Source of the DNA: Tabrizicola flagellatus
GTDB taxonomy: Bacteria; Pseudomonadota; Alphaproteobacteria; Rhodobacterales; Rhodobacteraceae
Direction: 5' to 3'
Assembly: GCF_008271465.1 (NCBI RefSeq)
Contig: NZ_VMDU01000011.1
Location: forward strand, 34,561 to 98,560
DNA length: 64,000 nucleotides
Both the position numbers and the translations under genes were made by a program. Below are positions 8,621 to 17,591 of the stretch, piece by piece. Each line of letters starts with the position of its first letter. Within the stretch, counting starts at the first letter, position 1. The notes under the pieces are model-generated. The model was not told the origin of the DNA. It saw only the letters and a list, made by a program, of their open reading frames with translations, and did no database searches.

Positions 8621-9037
8621 ATGACGAGTGCGACCATGACGACCGAGATACCGAGTGACGTGATGACCATCCGCGAGATGTGCGAAGCCTACGACGTGAC
8701 CCCGCGCACCTTGCGGTTCTACGAGGCCAAGGAACTGCTGACCCCGATCCGCGTGGGGACCAAGCGGCTGTTCACCCGGCGCGACCGGGCGCGGCTGGCG
8801 CTGATCCTGCGCGGCAAGCGCTTTGGCTTCAGCCTCGAGGACATCCGGCAGACGCTGGATCTTTACGACCGCGACGATGGCCTGACGGCCCAGCGGAAGA
8901 AGGCCTGCGAGCTGGCGGTCAAACGGCTGGCCGAGATGGAGGCCCAGCGCGCCGAGCTGGACGTGGCGATCGCCGAGCTGAAGGCCGAGCTGGCAGACGC
9001 CGAGGCCAAGGGTCTGGTGCCGAAGCACGCGGCCTGA
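8621..9037 (+). CDS. MerR family transcriptional regulator (LiuR-like)
   Basis: A 138-residue DNA-binding protein. The MerR helix-turn-helix is at about residues 15-80 (MTIREMCEAYDVTPRTLRFY, then KRLFTRRDRARLALILRGKR), followed by the FSLEDIRQTLDLYD linker and a long dimerising helix. No metal-binding Cys cluster is present. This fits the LiuR branch that controls branched-chain and fatty acyl-CoA breakdown in proteobacteria. The start is uncertain: ATG 8621, 8636 and 8663 are all in frame and none has a strong ribosome site. The acyl-CoA dehydrogenase follows after 58 bases, in keeping with a local regulator. Confidence 0.88.
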   Translation: MTSATMTTEIPSDVMTIREMCEAYDVTPRTLRFYEAKELLTPIRVGTKRLFTRRDRARLALILRGKRFGFSLEDIRQTLDLYDRDDGLTAQRKKACELAVKRLAEMEAQRAELDVAIAELKAELADAEAKGLVPKHAA

Positions 9038-9095
9038 ACGGGCCGCGCATGTGCCGCGCCTTCGGGCGCGGTTTCGATAGGGAAGAGGATAGAAG

Positions 9096-10868
9096 ATGCC
9101 CAGCTACACCGCCCCCGTGAAGGACATGCAGTTCCTGTTGCATGACATGCTCAAGATCAGCGAGGCCGACATTCCCGGTTACGCCGACCTTGACCGCAGC
9201 TTTACCCAGGCGGTGTTCGACGAGGCGGCGAAGGTGGCGCAAGACATCCTCGCCCCGCTGAACGTGGTCGGCGACGTCGAAGGCTGCAAGCTGGAAAACG
9301 GCGTCGTCCGCACTCCGAAAGGGTTCAAGGAGGCGTTCCGTACCCTGTCCGAAGGCGGCTGGATGTCGCTGGATGCCGCCCCGGAATACGGCGGGCAGGG
9401 CCTGCCCTACCTGATGCACACCGCGGTGAACGAGACCTTCGTCTCGGCCAACATGGCCTTCAACATGTATCAGGGCCTGACCCATGGCGCCTATTCCGCG
9501 ATCCTGGTCCACGGGACCGAGGAGCAGAAGCGGAAATGGCTGCCGAAGCTGGTGACCTGCGACTGGACCGGCACGATGAACCTGACGGAACCCCATTGCG
9601 GCACCGACCTGGGGCTTCTGCGCACCAGGGCCGAGCCGCAGGCGGATGGCAGCTACAAGATCACCGGGCAGAAGATCTTCATCTCGGCCGGCGATCACGA
9701 CATGGCGGAAAACATCGTCCATCTGGTGCTGGCCAAGGCCCCGGGCGGCGGCGAGGGGACGAAGGGGATTTCCCTCTTCATAGTGCCGAAGTTCCTCGTG
9801 AACGACGACGGTTCGCTGGGGGCGCGGAATGCGGTGTCCGTGGGCAAGGTCGAGGAGAAGATGGGCATCCACGGCAACGCGACCTGCGTGATGAATTACG
9901 ACGGCGCGACCGGCTGGCTTCTGGGCGAGTTGCACAAGGGCATGCGCGCCATGTTCACGATGATGAACGAGGCCCGACTGGGCGTGGCACTGCAGGGCTA
10001 TGCGGTAGCCGAGGCCGCCTACCAGAACGCGCTGGCCTATGCGAAGGACCGACTGCAAGGCCGTGACGTGACCGGGGCCAAGAACCCGAACGGTCCGGCC
10101 GATCCGCTGATCGTCCACCCCGATATCCGCCGCAACCTGATGGAGCAGAAGAGCTTCGTCGAAGGCGCCCGCGCGCTGACCTACTGGGGCGCCACGCTGA
10201 TCGACCGGGCGCACAACGGCGATGCGGCGGCCGATGGGCTTGTGGGTCTGCTGACCCCGGTGCTCAAGGGCTTCCAGACCGACAAGGGTTTCGAGATGGC
10301 GGTGCAGGCCCAGCAGGTCTATGGCGGGCATGGCTATATCGAGGAATGGGGCATGTCGCAGTTCGTCCGCGATGCCCGGATCGCGATGATCTACGAAGGT
10401 GCCAACGGCGTGCAGGCGCTCGACCTGGTGGGCCGGAAGCTGGCCATGGACGGCGGCAAGCATGTGATGGCCTTCTTCGAGATGGTGAAGGCCGAATGCA
10501 AGGCCCATGACGGGGACGAGCGGATGACGGGTTTCGTCGAGCCGCTGAAGGCCGCGTCGAAGCAGTTGCAGCAGGCGGGGATGTTCTTCATGCAGAACGG
10601 CATGAAGAACCCCAATGCCGCGCTGGCCGGGTCCTACGACTTCATGCACATGATGGGTCATGTCTGCCTGGGCCTGATGTGGACGCGGATGGCGAAGGCG
10701 GCCTACGAGGCTCTGGACGCCGGCGCCACGGACCGCGACTTCTACGAGGCGAAGATCGCCACCGGGCGGTTCTACATGGCCCGGCAACTCCCCGCCTGCG
10801 CGATGCACCTGGCGCGCATCGAAAGCGGGGCCGATCCGGTCATGGCACTGGCGGCCGAGGCGTTCTGA
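9096..10868 (+). CDS. Acyl-CoA dehydrogenase, long form (about 590 residues)
   Basis: A 590-residue FAD enzyme of the large acyl-CoA dehydrogenase type, which introduces the 2,3-double bond of fatty acyl-CoA in beta-oxidation. N-terminal helices ([19 protein letters not shown]) precede the central beta domain with the substrate/FAD motifs [13 protein letters not shown] and [15 protein letters not shown]. Near residue 410 is the C-terminal helical domain motif [14 protein letters not shown]. About 100 extra C-terminal residues ([12 protein letters not shown] onwards) mark this subfamily. The start follows a GAAGAGGA site. It heads a same-strand series with GST, thiolase and FadB-type genes downstream of merR. 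Confidence 0.95.
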   Translation: MPSYTAPVKDMQFLLHDMLKISEADIPGYADLDRSFTQAVFDEAAKVAQDILAPLNVVGDVEGCKLENGVVRTPKGFKEAFRTLSEGGWMSLDAAPEYGGQGLPYLMHTAVNETFVSANMAFNMYQGLTHGAYSAILVHGTEEQKRKWLPKLVTCDWTGTMNLTEPHCGTDLGLLRTRAEPQADGSYKITGQKIFISAGDHDMAENIVHLVLAKAPGGGEGTKGISLFIVPKFLVNDDGSLGARNAVSVGKVEEKMGIHGNATCVMNYDGATGWLLGELHKGMRAMFTMMNEARLGVALQGYAVAEAAYQNALAYAKDRLQGRDVTGAKNPNGPADPLIVHPDIRRNLMEQKSFVEGARALTYWGATLIDRAHNGDAAADGLVGLLTPVLKGFQTDKGFEMAVQAQQVYGGHGYIEEWGMSQFVRDARIAMIYEGANGVQALDLVGRKLAMDGGKHVMAFFEMVKAECKAHDGDERMTGFVEPLKAASKQLQQAGMFFMQNGMKNPNAALAGSYDFMHMMGHVCLGLMWTRMAKAAYEALDAGATDRDFYEAKIATGRFYMARQLPACAMHLARIESGADPVMALAAEAF

Positions 10869-10875
10869 GCGGGAA

Positions 10876-10946
10876 GGCTCGTCGATGACTTCGTCACTCC
10901 TCGCCGGGTCTAACGGTGACGAGAAGCCGAAGGCGCACGAGGAGGC
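10876..10946. repeat. Palindromic element copy B
   Basis: An arm CTCGTCGATGACTTCGTCAC... (10878-10905), a 12-base spacer and a complementary arm beginning GACGAGAAGCCGAAGG (10918-10945). It begins 7 bases after the acyl-CoA dehydrogenase stop codon. On the other strand it is nearly identical to copy C at 48097-48162. Confidence 0.8.
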
Positions 10947-11000
10947 TTCCGGTCCGGCACGCGGCGGGTCAGGGTGGCGAGGCCACAAGGGAGGACGGCC

Positions 11001-11624
11001 ATGAAACTCTACTCATTCGGCGAAAGCGGCAACGCCTACAAATGCGCGCTGGCGCTGGAGATGGTCGATCTCGACTGGGAGCCGGTCTTCGTCGATTTCT
11101 TCAAGGGCGAGGCCCGGTCGCCCGCGTTCAAGGCGATCAACGAGATGGGCGAGGTGCCGGTCCTCGTGGACGGCGACACCACGCTGACCCAGTCGGGGGT
11201 GATCCTCGACTACATCTCCTCGAAGACCGGCAAGCTGGGTGGCCGGTCGGCCGCCGAACGGCGCGAGGTGTTGCGCTGGCTCTTCTGGGACAACCACAAG
11301 CTTTCGACCACCATCGGCACGACCCGGTTCCTGATGAACTTCCTGCCGGCGGAAAAGCGGCCCGAGGCGGTGATCCCCTTTCTGCAGGGCCGGCTCAAGG
11401 CGGCCTACGGGGTGCTGAACGACCATCTCGCCGGCCGCGACTGGATCGTAGGCGAGGCACCCACCATCGCCGACCTGTCGTGCTGCGGCTACCTCTACTA
11501 TCCCGAGCCCTTCGGCTTTGCCCGCGCCGACTGGCCCCATATCGACGCCTGGCTGGACCGCATCGCCGCCCTGCCCGGCTGGCAACATCCCTACGACCTG
11601 ATGCAGCGGGCCTTCCCCGCGTAA
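11001..11624 (+). CDS. Glutathione S-transferase family protein
   Basis: A 207-residue cytosolic GST-fold protein. The thioredoxin-like N-terminal domain starts MKLYSFGESGNAYKC and includes EVPVLVDGDTTLTQSGVIL, where Val-Pro plus Gln-Ser is the usual glutathione-binding pair. The C-terminal all-helical domain carries GEAPTIADLSCCGYLYY, the N-capping box region. Its position between acyl-CoA dehydrogenase and thiolase genes, with only 10 bases before the thiolase start, suggests co-transcription and perhaps detoxification of reactive acyl or enoyl intermediates; that role is inference. ATG 11001 was chosen because the fold begins there. Confidence 0.92.
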   Translation: MKLYSFGESGNAYKCALALEMVDLDWEPVFVDFFKGEARSPAFKAINEMGEVPVLVDGDTTLTQSGVILDYISSKTGKLGGRSAAERREVLRWLFWDNHKLSTTIGTTRFLMNFLPAEKRPEAVIPFLQGRLKAAYGVLNDHLAGRDWIVGEAPTIADLSCCGYLYYPEPFGFARADWPHIDAWLDRIAALPGWQHPYDLMQRAFPA

Positions 11625-11634
11625 GGAGACCACC

Positions 11635-12846
11635 ATGACCGACGCCTTCATCTACGACGCAGTCCGCAGCCCGCGCGGCAAGGGCCGGCCGGACGGGTCC
11701 CTGCACGAACTGACCTCGGTCGCGCTGTCGGCCAAGGTGCTGAACGCAGTGAAGGAACGGAACGGGCTGGAGGGCCATTCGGTCGAGGACGTGATCTGGG
11801 GCAATGTCACCCAGGTCGGCGAACAGGGAGGGTGCCTCGCGCGGTCGGCGGTGCTGGCCTCGGACCTGGACGAGCGCATCCCGGGCCTGGCGATCAACCG
11901 CTTCTGCGCCAGCGGGATGGAGGCGGTGAACCTGGCGGCAAACCAGGTGAAGGGAGGCGCGGGCCACGCCTATATCGCCGGCGGGGTCGAGATGATGGGC
12001 CGCGTCCCCATGGGCTCGGACGGGGCGGCGATCGCTGTCGATCCGGGCCTTGCGATGAAGACCTATTTCGTCCCGCAGGGCATCAGTGCCGACATCATCG
12101 CCACCGAATACGGCTTTACCCGCGACCAGGCCGATGCGCTTGCGGTGGAGTCCCAGCGCCGGGCGGCCCGTGCCTGGGAAGAGGGCCGATTTGCGAAGTC
12201 CGTCCTGACCATCAAGGACCAGAACGGCCTGACCATCCTCGACCGCGACGAATACATGCGCCCCGGCACCGACATGCAGGCGCTTGGCGCGCTGAAGCCC
12301 GCCTTCAAGGACATGGGCGAGGTGATGCCGGGCTTCGACAAGGTGGCGATGATGAAGTATCCGCATCTGGAGCGGATCAACCACATCCACCATGCCGGGA
12401 ACTCGTCCGGCATCGTGGACGGGGCGGCGGCGGTGCTGGTCGGCGACGCCGAGTTCGGCCGCGCGCATGGCCTGAAACCCCGCGCCCGGATCCGTGCAAC
12501 CGCCAAGGTCGGCACCGACCCCACGATCATGCTGACCGGGCCGGTGCCTGCGACGCAGAAGATCCTGAAGGACTCGGGCCTGTCGATCCGCGACATCGAC
12601 CTGTTCGAGGTCAACGAGGCCTTCGCCAGCGTCGTCCTGCGCTTCCAGCAGGCTTTCGACGTGGATCCTGCGCTGGTCAACGTCAACGGCGGGGCCATTG
12701 CCATGGGCCACCCGCTGGGCGCGACCGGCGCCATCATCATCGGCACGCTGCTGGACGAGCTGGAGCGGCAGGACAAGGAACTGGGCCTTGCCACGCTGTG
12801 CATCGCCTCGGGCATGGGCGCGGCCACGATCATCGAGCGGGTCTGA
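11635..12846 (+). CDS. fadA: Acetyl-CoA acetyltransferase / 3-ketoacyl-CoA thiolase
   Basis: A 403-residue thiolase performing the last step of beta-oxidation, cleaving 3-ketoacyl-CoA with CoA to acetyl-CoA. The nucleophile is Cys91 in NRFCASGMEAV. The C-terminal catalytic motifs are present: NEAFA, GGAIAMGHPLGATGA and a Cys in LCIASGMGAA. Length is normal. The start has a clear AAGGAGACC site. Together with the FadB-type fusion at 15139-17328 it would form a trifunctional fatty-acid oxidation system, although four small genes separate them here. The symbol is by function; other thiolase names are possible. Confidence 0.94.
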   Translation: MTDAFIYDAVRSPRGKGRPDGSLHELTSVALSAKVLNAVKERNGLEGHSVEDVIWGNVTQVGEQGGCLARSAVLASDLDERIPGLAINRFCASGMEAVNLAANQVKGGAGHAYIAGGVEMMGRVPMGSDGAAIAVDPGLAMKTYFVPQGISADIIATEYGFTRDQADALAVESQRRAARAWEEGRFAKSVLTIKDQNGLTILDRDEYMRPGTDMQALGALKPAFKDMGEVMPGFDKVAMMKYPHLERINHIHHAGNSSGIVDGAAAVLVGDAEFGRAHGLKPRARIRATAKVGTDPTIMLTGPVPATQKILKDSGLSIRDIDLFEVNEAFASVVLRFQQAFDVDPALVNVNGGAIAMGHPLGATGAIIIGTLLDELERQDKELGLATLCIASGMGAATIIERV

Positions 12847-13005
12847 CAGGGATGCAGGACCCCACGGTCGCAGAACGCTTGCGCGCGGTGCAACACCGCG
12901 TTGATGTCGTTTCCGGCGCATCCGATGTCGCAATCCTACGTCGCGGTCGGGGTGATTCTCCCAAGATGGTCGCTTCTTCAAATCGGTTTGAGAGGCGATC
13001 CCGCC

Positions 13006-13431
13006 ATGCATTCGCAGATCGAAGCGCATTTCCGTTCCCGGGGCGACCTGCTTGTCGCGGGTTGTATCGACGAGCTTCTGGCCACCTATGTCTTTCCCCT
13101 GCCCATCTTCCTGCCGAGCGAGCGCCTGCTTCTGTCCGGCCCGCAGGAGGCTCGGGTGCTTTTCGCGCTCATGCGGGAGGCGCTGATCAAGGACCGGATC
13201 GTCGCGCTGCGGCCGGAGGTGAGGGCGGTCGAACTGCCGCGCGCCGGACGCTTCCGGGTCTGGGTCACCTGGCACGAGGTGCCGATGCAGGGCGGGGTGC
13301 CGCGGTCGTCCTCGGCGATCTACTTCTGCCGCGTGACCTCCCTTGGCCCGCGCGTCGAGATGGTGAACTATACCCAGGTGTCGATGCCCGAACTGGCACA
13401 GCAGTACGAGGCACTGGCCTTGTCCGCCTGA
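13006..13431 (+). CDS. Small protein of unknown function (first of three related genes)
   Basis: A 141-residue protein without a signal peptide or membrane segment. It reads MHSQIEAHFRSRGDLLVAGC, then LATYVFPLPIFLPSERLLLS, and later RFRVWVTWHEVP. Arrangement and length resemble the two proteins at 13948 and 14690: an N-terminal helix, a short Leu-Pro strand, an amphipathic helix, then beta strands. I read all three as NTF2/SnoaL-like folds, by pattern only. ATG 13006 has a GAGAGG site; the frame is open back to 12901, but upstream residues do not look like this family. It lies between thiolase and cupin genes in the beta-oxidation locus. Confidence 0.72.
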   Translation: MHSQIEAHFRSRGDLLVAGCIDELLATYVFPLPIFLPSERLLLSGPQEARVLFALMREALIKDRIVALRPEVRAVELPRAGRFRVWVTWHEVPMQGGVPRSSSAIYFCRVTSLGPRVEMVNYTQVSMPELAQQYEALALSA

Positions 13432-13480
13432 CGCGGGGGCAACTCCGGCCGGGCGGTTTGCACCCGGAAGGAGACCCCGC

Positions 13481-13951
13481 ATGCCCGTGATCGACCCCGC
13501 GAAAGTTCCGGTGAAGACCGGCTCGATCTACCCCGAACCCTATGCCAGCATGATGAAGGGCCGGTCGTCGCTGCGGCTGGGCGATGCGGGCGGGCTGACC
13601 CAGTTCGGCGTGAACCTGGTGACGCTGGAACCGGGGGCGCTGTCCAGCCTGCGGCACTGGCATCTGAACGAGGACGAGTTCGTGATGGTGACCGAGGGCG
13701 AATGCACCCTGGTCCAGGACTCGGGCGAGACGGTGATGCGCCCCGGCGATTGCGCAGCCTTCCCGGCGGGCAGCACGGATGGGCACCATTTCATCAACCG
13801 CACCGACCGGGTGGCGCGCTTCCTTGTCGTCGGCACCAAGGCCCCGCGCGAGGTGGCGACTTATTCCGACGTGGACCTTCGCGTCGAGATCGAGGGCGGC
13901 AAGGCCCGTTTCACCTACAGGGACGGCAGCGACTGGACGGGGCCGCGATGA
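13481..13951 (+). CDS. Cupin domain protein
   Basis: A 156-residue protein with one cupin_2 barrel. Motif 1 is the RHWHLNEDEFVMVTEGE stretch with its metal-binding His/His/Glu. Motif 2 follows around PGDCAAFPAGSTDGHHF, giving the fourth His. Such proteins bind a metal and may be dioxygenases, isomerases or sensors; nothing here picks one. The start follows GGAAGGAG. Its stop overlaps the next gene's start (ATGA), implying translational coupling to the unknown gene at 13948. It sits among beta-oxidation genes. Confidence 0.88.
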   Translation: MPVIDPAKVPVKTGSIYPEPYASMMKGRSSLRLGDAGGLTQFGVNLVTLEPGALSSLRHWHLNEDEFVMVTEGECTLVQDSGETVMRPGDCAAFPAGSTDGHHFINRTDRVARFLVVGTKAPREVATYSDVDLRVEIEGGKARFTYRDGSDWTGPR

Positions 13952-14406
13952 CGGCGCTGACGATCTATCAGGACGCCCTGAACCTCGTGTCGGCTGCCGT
14001 GCTGGCGGGAGACTTCGACGCCTATGCCGACCGGATCGACCTGCCCTACCTGATCCACACGTCGAACGCCCGCCTGCTGGTCGAGAGCCGCGAGGCGCTG
14101 CGACCTACCTTCGACGCGCTGCATGACGTGCTGAAATCCGAAGGGGTGACCCATTACGAAAGGGTCGCGCGCGAAGCCGACTTCGTCGGACAGGACCGCA
14201 TCGAGGGCTGGCACCACACGCATCTGATCGCGAGCGGCCAGTCGATCAAGTACCCCCATGTCTCGCGGCATGCCATCGTGCGGCGGGGCCGGGACTGGCT
14301 GTTCTCGGAAGCGCATTACCAGATCAAAGCCGACCGCTGGCCGGTGACGCGGGAGATGCTGCTGGACCAGTTCGGCCTTGCCGAGGCCAGGGGAGACATC
14401 GAGTGA
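13948..14406 (+). CDS. Small protein of unknown function (second of three related genes)
   Basis: A 152-residue soluble protein that I cannot name. Its opening MTALTIYQDALNLVSAAVLA is followed by DLPYLIHTSNARLLVESREAL, a mid-segment FVGQDRIEGWHHTHLI and a tail with DRWPVTREML. These elements align by eye with the protein at 14690 (ELPLSIVTSAARLIVRTEDEL, FDGPDRLIGVYESHYL, RWPILLTRI), so the two are paralogues. The pattern suggests an NTF2-like fold. ATG 13948 overlaps the cupin stop codon by ATGA. Confidence 0.75.
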   Translation: MTALTIYQDALNLVSAAVLAGDFDAYADRIDLPYLIHTSNARLLVESREALRPTFDALHDVLKSEGVTHYERVAREADFVGQDRIEGWHHTHLIASGQSIKYPHVSRHAIVRRGRDWLFSEAHYQIKADRWPVTREMLLDQFGLAEARGDIE

Positions 14407-14689
14407 TCTTCATGCATTACGTCCGCCGGAACGGCCTGCGCGCCCGGTTGCACAAGGACGGAACGCCCTGTCCGGGCTGGCCGCGCGAGGTCGTCCGATG
14501 ATCTTCCAGAAAGTTGCCCTGCCCGCCTCGCTTGCGTCTGGAACATGGCAGACTTCGCACTATGTTGATACAACTACAGCTTGCAACGCGGTAAGCTTCC
14601 GCCCGTTAAGCGTTCATTCCAGTGAAATTTTCGGTGATTTCGGTGGGTTGCAGGTTCAGTCGGCCGGAGCGCACTGGGTCCAGGGGATT
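14407..14689 (+). other. AT-richer intergenic region with a probable internal promoter
   Basis: The 283 bases between the second and third related genes are clearly less GC-rich than their surroundings from about 14500. A TTGATA at 14565-14570, 17 bases before GCGGTA, is a weak promoter candidate. A 29-codon open frame (14412-14501) is also present but looks fortuitous. Confidence 0.35.
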
Positions 14690-15142
14690 ATGACAGCAAC
14701 GGAAACGCTGCAGCGATTTCTCGACGACGTGGCCCTTGCCCTGACCCGGGGCAATTTCGAGTCCTATCGCGCATTCGTCGAGTTGCCGCTCTCGATCGTG
14801 ACCTCGGCGGCAAGACTTATTGTGCGGACCGAGGACGAGCTTGCCGAGGGCTTCGACGAGCTTTCCGACATGCTGTGCTGTCGCGGCGCCACGGAAGTCC
14901 GGCTGAACGTGCTTCACGCCAGGTTCGACGGACCCGATCGGCTGATCGGCGTCTATGAATCGCATTACCTGTGCGATGGCCGGCCTCTCGTCCCGACCTT
15001 CTACAGCCGGATCTGGCTGGAGCGCCGCGCTGGCGCCTGGAGGGCCACAAGGGTTCACAACACGACCAGCGAGACCCGCTGGCCGATCCTGCTGACCAGG
15101 ATCGAGACCGATCACCGATTGCCGATGGAGTTCATGCAATGA
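14690..15142 (+). CDS. Small protein of unknown function (third of three related genes)
   Basis: A 150-residue soluble protein paralogous to the one at 13948 (shared order: Leu-Pro strand, TS-x-ARL, an acidic helix with DEL, a G-x-DR turn, and a late RWP). An NTF2/SnoaL-like fold is my best reading. The frame is open upstream to 14378, but residues before MTATETLQRFLDDVAL do not match the family. The last bases overlap the FadB-type start codon as ATGA, so translation of this unknown protein is coupled to a core beta-oxidation enzyme. Confidence 0.75.
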   Translation: MTATETLQRFLDDVALALTRGNFESYRAFVELPLSIVTSAARLIVRTEDELAEGFDELSDMLCCRGATEVRLNVLHARFDGPDRLIGVYESHYLCDGRPLVPTFYSRIWLERRAGAWRATRVHNTTSETRWPILLTRIETDHRLPMEFMQ

Positions 15143-17328
15143 CCGACTTCACCATGACCACCGACGCCGAGGGCGTCGCCACCATCACCTGGGACGTGAC
15201 GTCCAAGTCCATGAACGTGATGTCCGCTGAGGCCTTCGCGATTCTGTCCGACCTTGTCGATCAGGCGCTGGCCGACGCGGGGGTGAAGGGGATCATCATC
15301 ACCTCGGGCAAGAAGGATTTCGCCGGGGGGATGGATCTGAACGTCATCGCGCGGATGCGGGCGGGCGGGGCGCAGGCGATCTTCGATGGCGTCATGCAGA
15401 TGCACCAGGTCCTGCGCAAGATCGAGCGCGCGGGGATGGACCCGAAGACGCTGAAAGGCGGCAAGCCGATCGTCGCGGCCCTGCCGGGCACGGCGCTGGG
15501 GATCGGGCTGGAACTACCGCTCGCCTGCCACCGGATCATCGCCGCCGACAACCCGAAGGCCAAGATCGGCCTTCCCGAGATCATGGTCGGCATCTTCCCC
15601 GGCGCCGGCGGCACCACGCGCCTGTCGCGCAAGCTGGGCGCGATGATGGCCGCGCCCTTCCTCCTGGAGGGCAAGCTCTCCGACCCGAAATCGGCCAAGG
15701 CCGCCGGGCTGATCGACGAGGTCGTTGCGCCGGAAGACCTTCTGAAGCGCGCGAAGGAATGGGTGCTGTCGGCCACCGATGCCGATCTGGTGAAACCCTG
15801 GGATGCCAAGGGCTACAAGATGCCGGGCGGTGCGCCCTATCACCCGGCCGGGTTCCCGACCTTCGTCGGCGCCAGCGCGATGGTGCACAGCAAGACCATG
15901 GGCGTCTATCCGGCGGCCAAGGCGCTGCTGGCGGCGGTTTATGAAGGCGCGCTGGTGCCCTTCGACACCGCGCTGAAGATTGAGGCGCGGCATTTCACCT
16001 CCGTCCTGATGAACCCCTCGTCCAGCGCGATGATCCGCAGCCTGTTCATCAACAAGGAGGCGCTGGAGAAGGGCGCGAACCGGCCCAGGGTCGAGGATCA
16101 GGCGGTGCGGAAGCTCGGCGTGATCGGCGCGGGCATGATGGGCGCGGGCATCGCCTATGTGGCGGCGAATGCCGGGATCGAGGTCGTGCTGATCGACGCG
16201 ACGCAAGAGGCCGCCGACCGCGGGAAGGCGCATTCCGAGGCGCTTCTCGACAAGGGCATGAAGCGCGGCAAGGTGACGGCGGAGAAGAAGGCCGAGGTTC
16301 TGGGCCGCATCACCGCCACCACCGATTACGCGGCGCTCGCCGGCGCCGATCTGGTGGTGGAGGCGGTCTTCGAGGATCCCAAGGTCAAGCACGAGGTGAC
16401 GGCGAAGGTCGAGGCGGCGGTGGGGCCGGACTGCATCTATGCCACCAACACCTCGACCCTGCCGATCACGGGACTTGCCGCCGCCAGCCAGCGGCCGGAC
16501 CAGTTCATCGGCATCCATTTCTTCAGCCCGGTGGACAAGATGAACCTGGTCGAGATCATCCGGGGCAGGAAGACCGGGGACCGCGCCGTCGCGAAGGCGC
16601 TGGATTTCGTGCGCCAGATCCGCAAGACGCCGATCGTCGTCAACGACGCCCGCTTCTTCTACGCCAACCGCTGCATCATTCCCTACATCAACGAAGGCAT
16701 CCGCATGGTCGCCGAAGGGGTGGAGCCGGCGCTGATCGAGAACGCGGCCAAGCTCGTGGGCATGCCGCTGGGCCCGCTGCAACTGGTGGACGAGACCTCG
16801 ATCGACCTTGGCGTGAAGATCGCCAAGGCCACCAAGGAAGCCATGGGCAAGGACTACCCCGACGAGGCGGTGGACCATGTGCTGTTCTGGATGGCCGATC
16901 AGGGGCGTCTGGGCCGCAAGGCGAAGGCCGGCTTCTATGCCTATGACGACAAGGGCGAGCGTCTGGGCCTGTGGGAGGGACTTGCGCACAAGTATCCCCT
17001 GGACAAGATGCAGCCCTCGCTCGCCGATGTGCAGCACCGGATGCTCTTTGCCCAGGTGCTGGAGGCGGTGCGCGCGCTGGAAGAGGGTGTCCTGACCGAC
17101 ATCCGCGAGGGCGACGTGGGCGCGATCCTGGGCTGGGGCTTCGCGCCCTGGTCGGGCGGGCCGTTCAGCTGGCTCGACATGATCGGCGCCGCGCGGGCGG
17201 TGGAGATCTGCCGCGGCCTGACGGCCCAGTTCGGCCCGCGCTTCCATGCGCCGGCGCTGTTGCGCGAGATGGCAGAGAAGGGCGAAACCTTCTACGGCCG
17301 GTTCGGGGGCGAGAAGGCCGCCGCCTGA
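15139..17328 (+). CDS. fadB: Fatty-oxidation multifunctional enzyme: enoyl-CoA hydratase / 3-hydroxyacyl-CoA dehydrogenase
   Basis: A 729-residue fusion. Residues 1-290 are the crotonase fold, with the oxyanion-hole segment ITSGKKDFAGGMDLNVI and LPEIMVGIFPGAGGTTRLSR carrying a catalytic Glu. Residues from about 328 are the NAD-binding 3-hydroxyacyl-CoA dehydrogenase (GVIGAGMMGAGIAYVAA), with the catalytic His in FIGIHFFSPVDKM. Two C-terminal domains follow, including GRLGRKAKAGFYAYD. It hydrates enoyl-CoA and oxidises 3-hydroxyacyl-CoA, feeding the thiolase at 11635. It ends the same-strand beta-oxidation run, just before a 33-nt palindrome. Confidence 0.95.
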   Translation: MTDFTMTTDAEGVATITWDVTSKSMNVMSAEAFAILSDLVDQALADAGVKGIIITSGKKDFAGGMDLNVIARMRAGGAQAIFDGVMQMHQVLRKIERAGMDPKTLKGGKPIVAALPGTALGIGLELPLACHRIIAADNPKAKIGLPEIMVGIFPGAGGTTRLSRKLGAMMAAPFLLEGKLSDPKSAKAAGLIDEVVAPEDLLKRAKEWVLSATDADLVKPWDAKGYKMPGGAPYHPAGFPTFVGASAMVHSKTMGVYPAAKALLAAVYEGALVPFDTALKIEARHFTSVLMNPSSSAMIRSLFINKEALEKGANRPRVEDQAVRKLGVIGAGMMGAGIAYVAANAGIEVVLIDATQEAADRGKAHSEALLDKGMKRGKVTAEKKAEVLGRITATTDYAALAGADLVVEAVFEDPKVKHEVTAKVEAAVGPDCIYATNTSTLPITGLAAASQRPDQFIGIHFFSPVDKMNLVEIIRGRKTGDRAVAKALDFVRQIRKTPIVVNDARFFYANRCIIPYINEGIRMVAEGVEPALIENAAKLVGMPLGPLQLVDETSIDLGVKIAKATKEAMGKDYPDEAVDHVLFWMADQGRLGRKAKAGFYAYDDKGERLGLWEGLAHKYPLDKMQPSLADVQHRMLFAQVLEAVRALEEGVLTDIREGDVGAILGWGFAPWSGGPFSWLDMIGAARAVEICRGLTAQFGPRFHAPALLREMAEKGETFYGRFGGEKAAA

Positions 17329-17335
17329 CGCGACC

Positions 17336-17368
17336 GCGCCAAAATTCTTCGGCGAAGAATTTTGGCGC
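17336..17368. repeat. 33-nt palindrome between convergent genes, copy 1
   Basis: Perfect arms of 16 bases (GCGCCAAAATTCTTCG and its complement) flank one central base. It lies 8 bases after the fadB stop and 15 before the end of the opposing gene. With internal A and T tracts it should act as a terminator in both directions. A second copy is at 40903-40935. Confidence 0.85.
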
Positions 17369-17382
17369 CCGTTCGGCTGTCG

Positions 17383-17583
17383 TCAGGCCGGGGCGGCAGC
17401 GGGGTCGCGGGCCAGCCGCAGGGCCTCGGCCAGGACGGCATGGTCGCCGACCTGGTTCATCAGGATCAGGATCAGCCGCGCGTTCAGAGCGTGGCTTTCC
17501 GCCTCGCTCAAGCCCTCATGGGCGGCGATGAGGGCGGCATAGCTGTCGTCGGGCCGGGTCAGGTTGGAGGTTTTGATCAGCAT
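17383..17583 (-). CDS. DUF2783 small protein, likely partner of the FAD hydroxylase (MhaB-like)
   Basis: A 66-residue soluble protein, MLIKTSNLTRPDDSYAALIA followed by HEGLSEAESHALNARLILIL and ending in a helical tail. The pattern PDD-x-Y-x-ALI-x-AH, then L-x-x-x-ES-x-x-LNARL, is DUF2783. Members sit beside TfdB/PheA-type FAD monooxygenases. In Pseudomonas putida the comparable small protein MhaB couples the flavoprotein MhaA for 3-hydroxyphenylacetate hydroxylation. Here it follows the monooxygenase gene by 8 bases, at the end of the homogentisate operon. Family assignment is good; equating it with MhaB is inference. Confidence 0.8.
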   Translation of the reverse strand: MLIKTSNLTRPDDSYAALIAAHEGLSEAESHALNARLILILMNQVGDHAVLAEALRLARDPAAAPA

Positions 17584-17591
17584 GGGGTTCC

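Noticed and set aside
14412..14501. A 29-codon frame (MHYVRRNGLRARLHKDG...) after the second related small gene
   Set aside because: Short, Arg-rich, no clear ribosome site and no family resemblance; could be a remnant, but I cannot support it as a gene.
15514..17247. Long open frame antisense to fadB
   Set aside because: His/Arg/Asp-rich shadow translation; fadB on the other strand has complete catalytic motifs.
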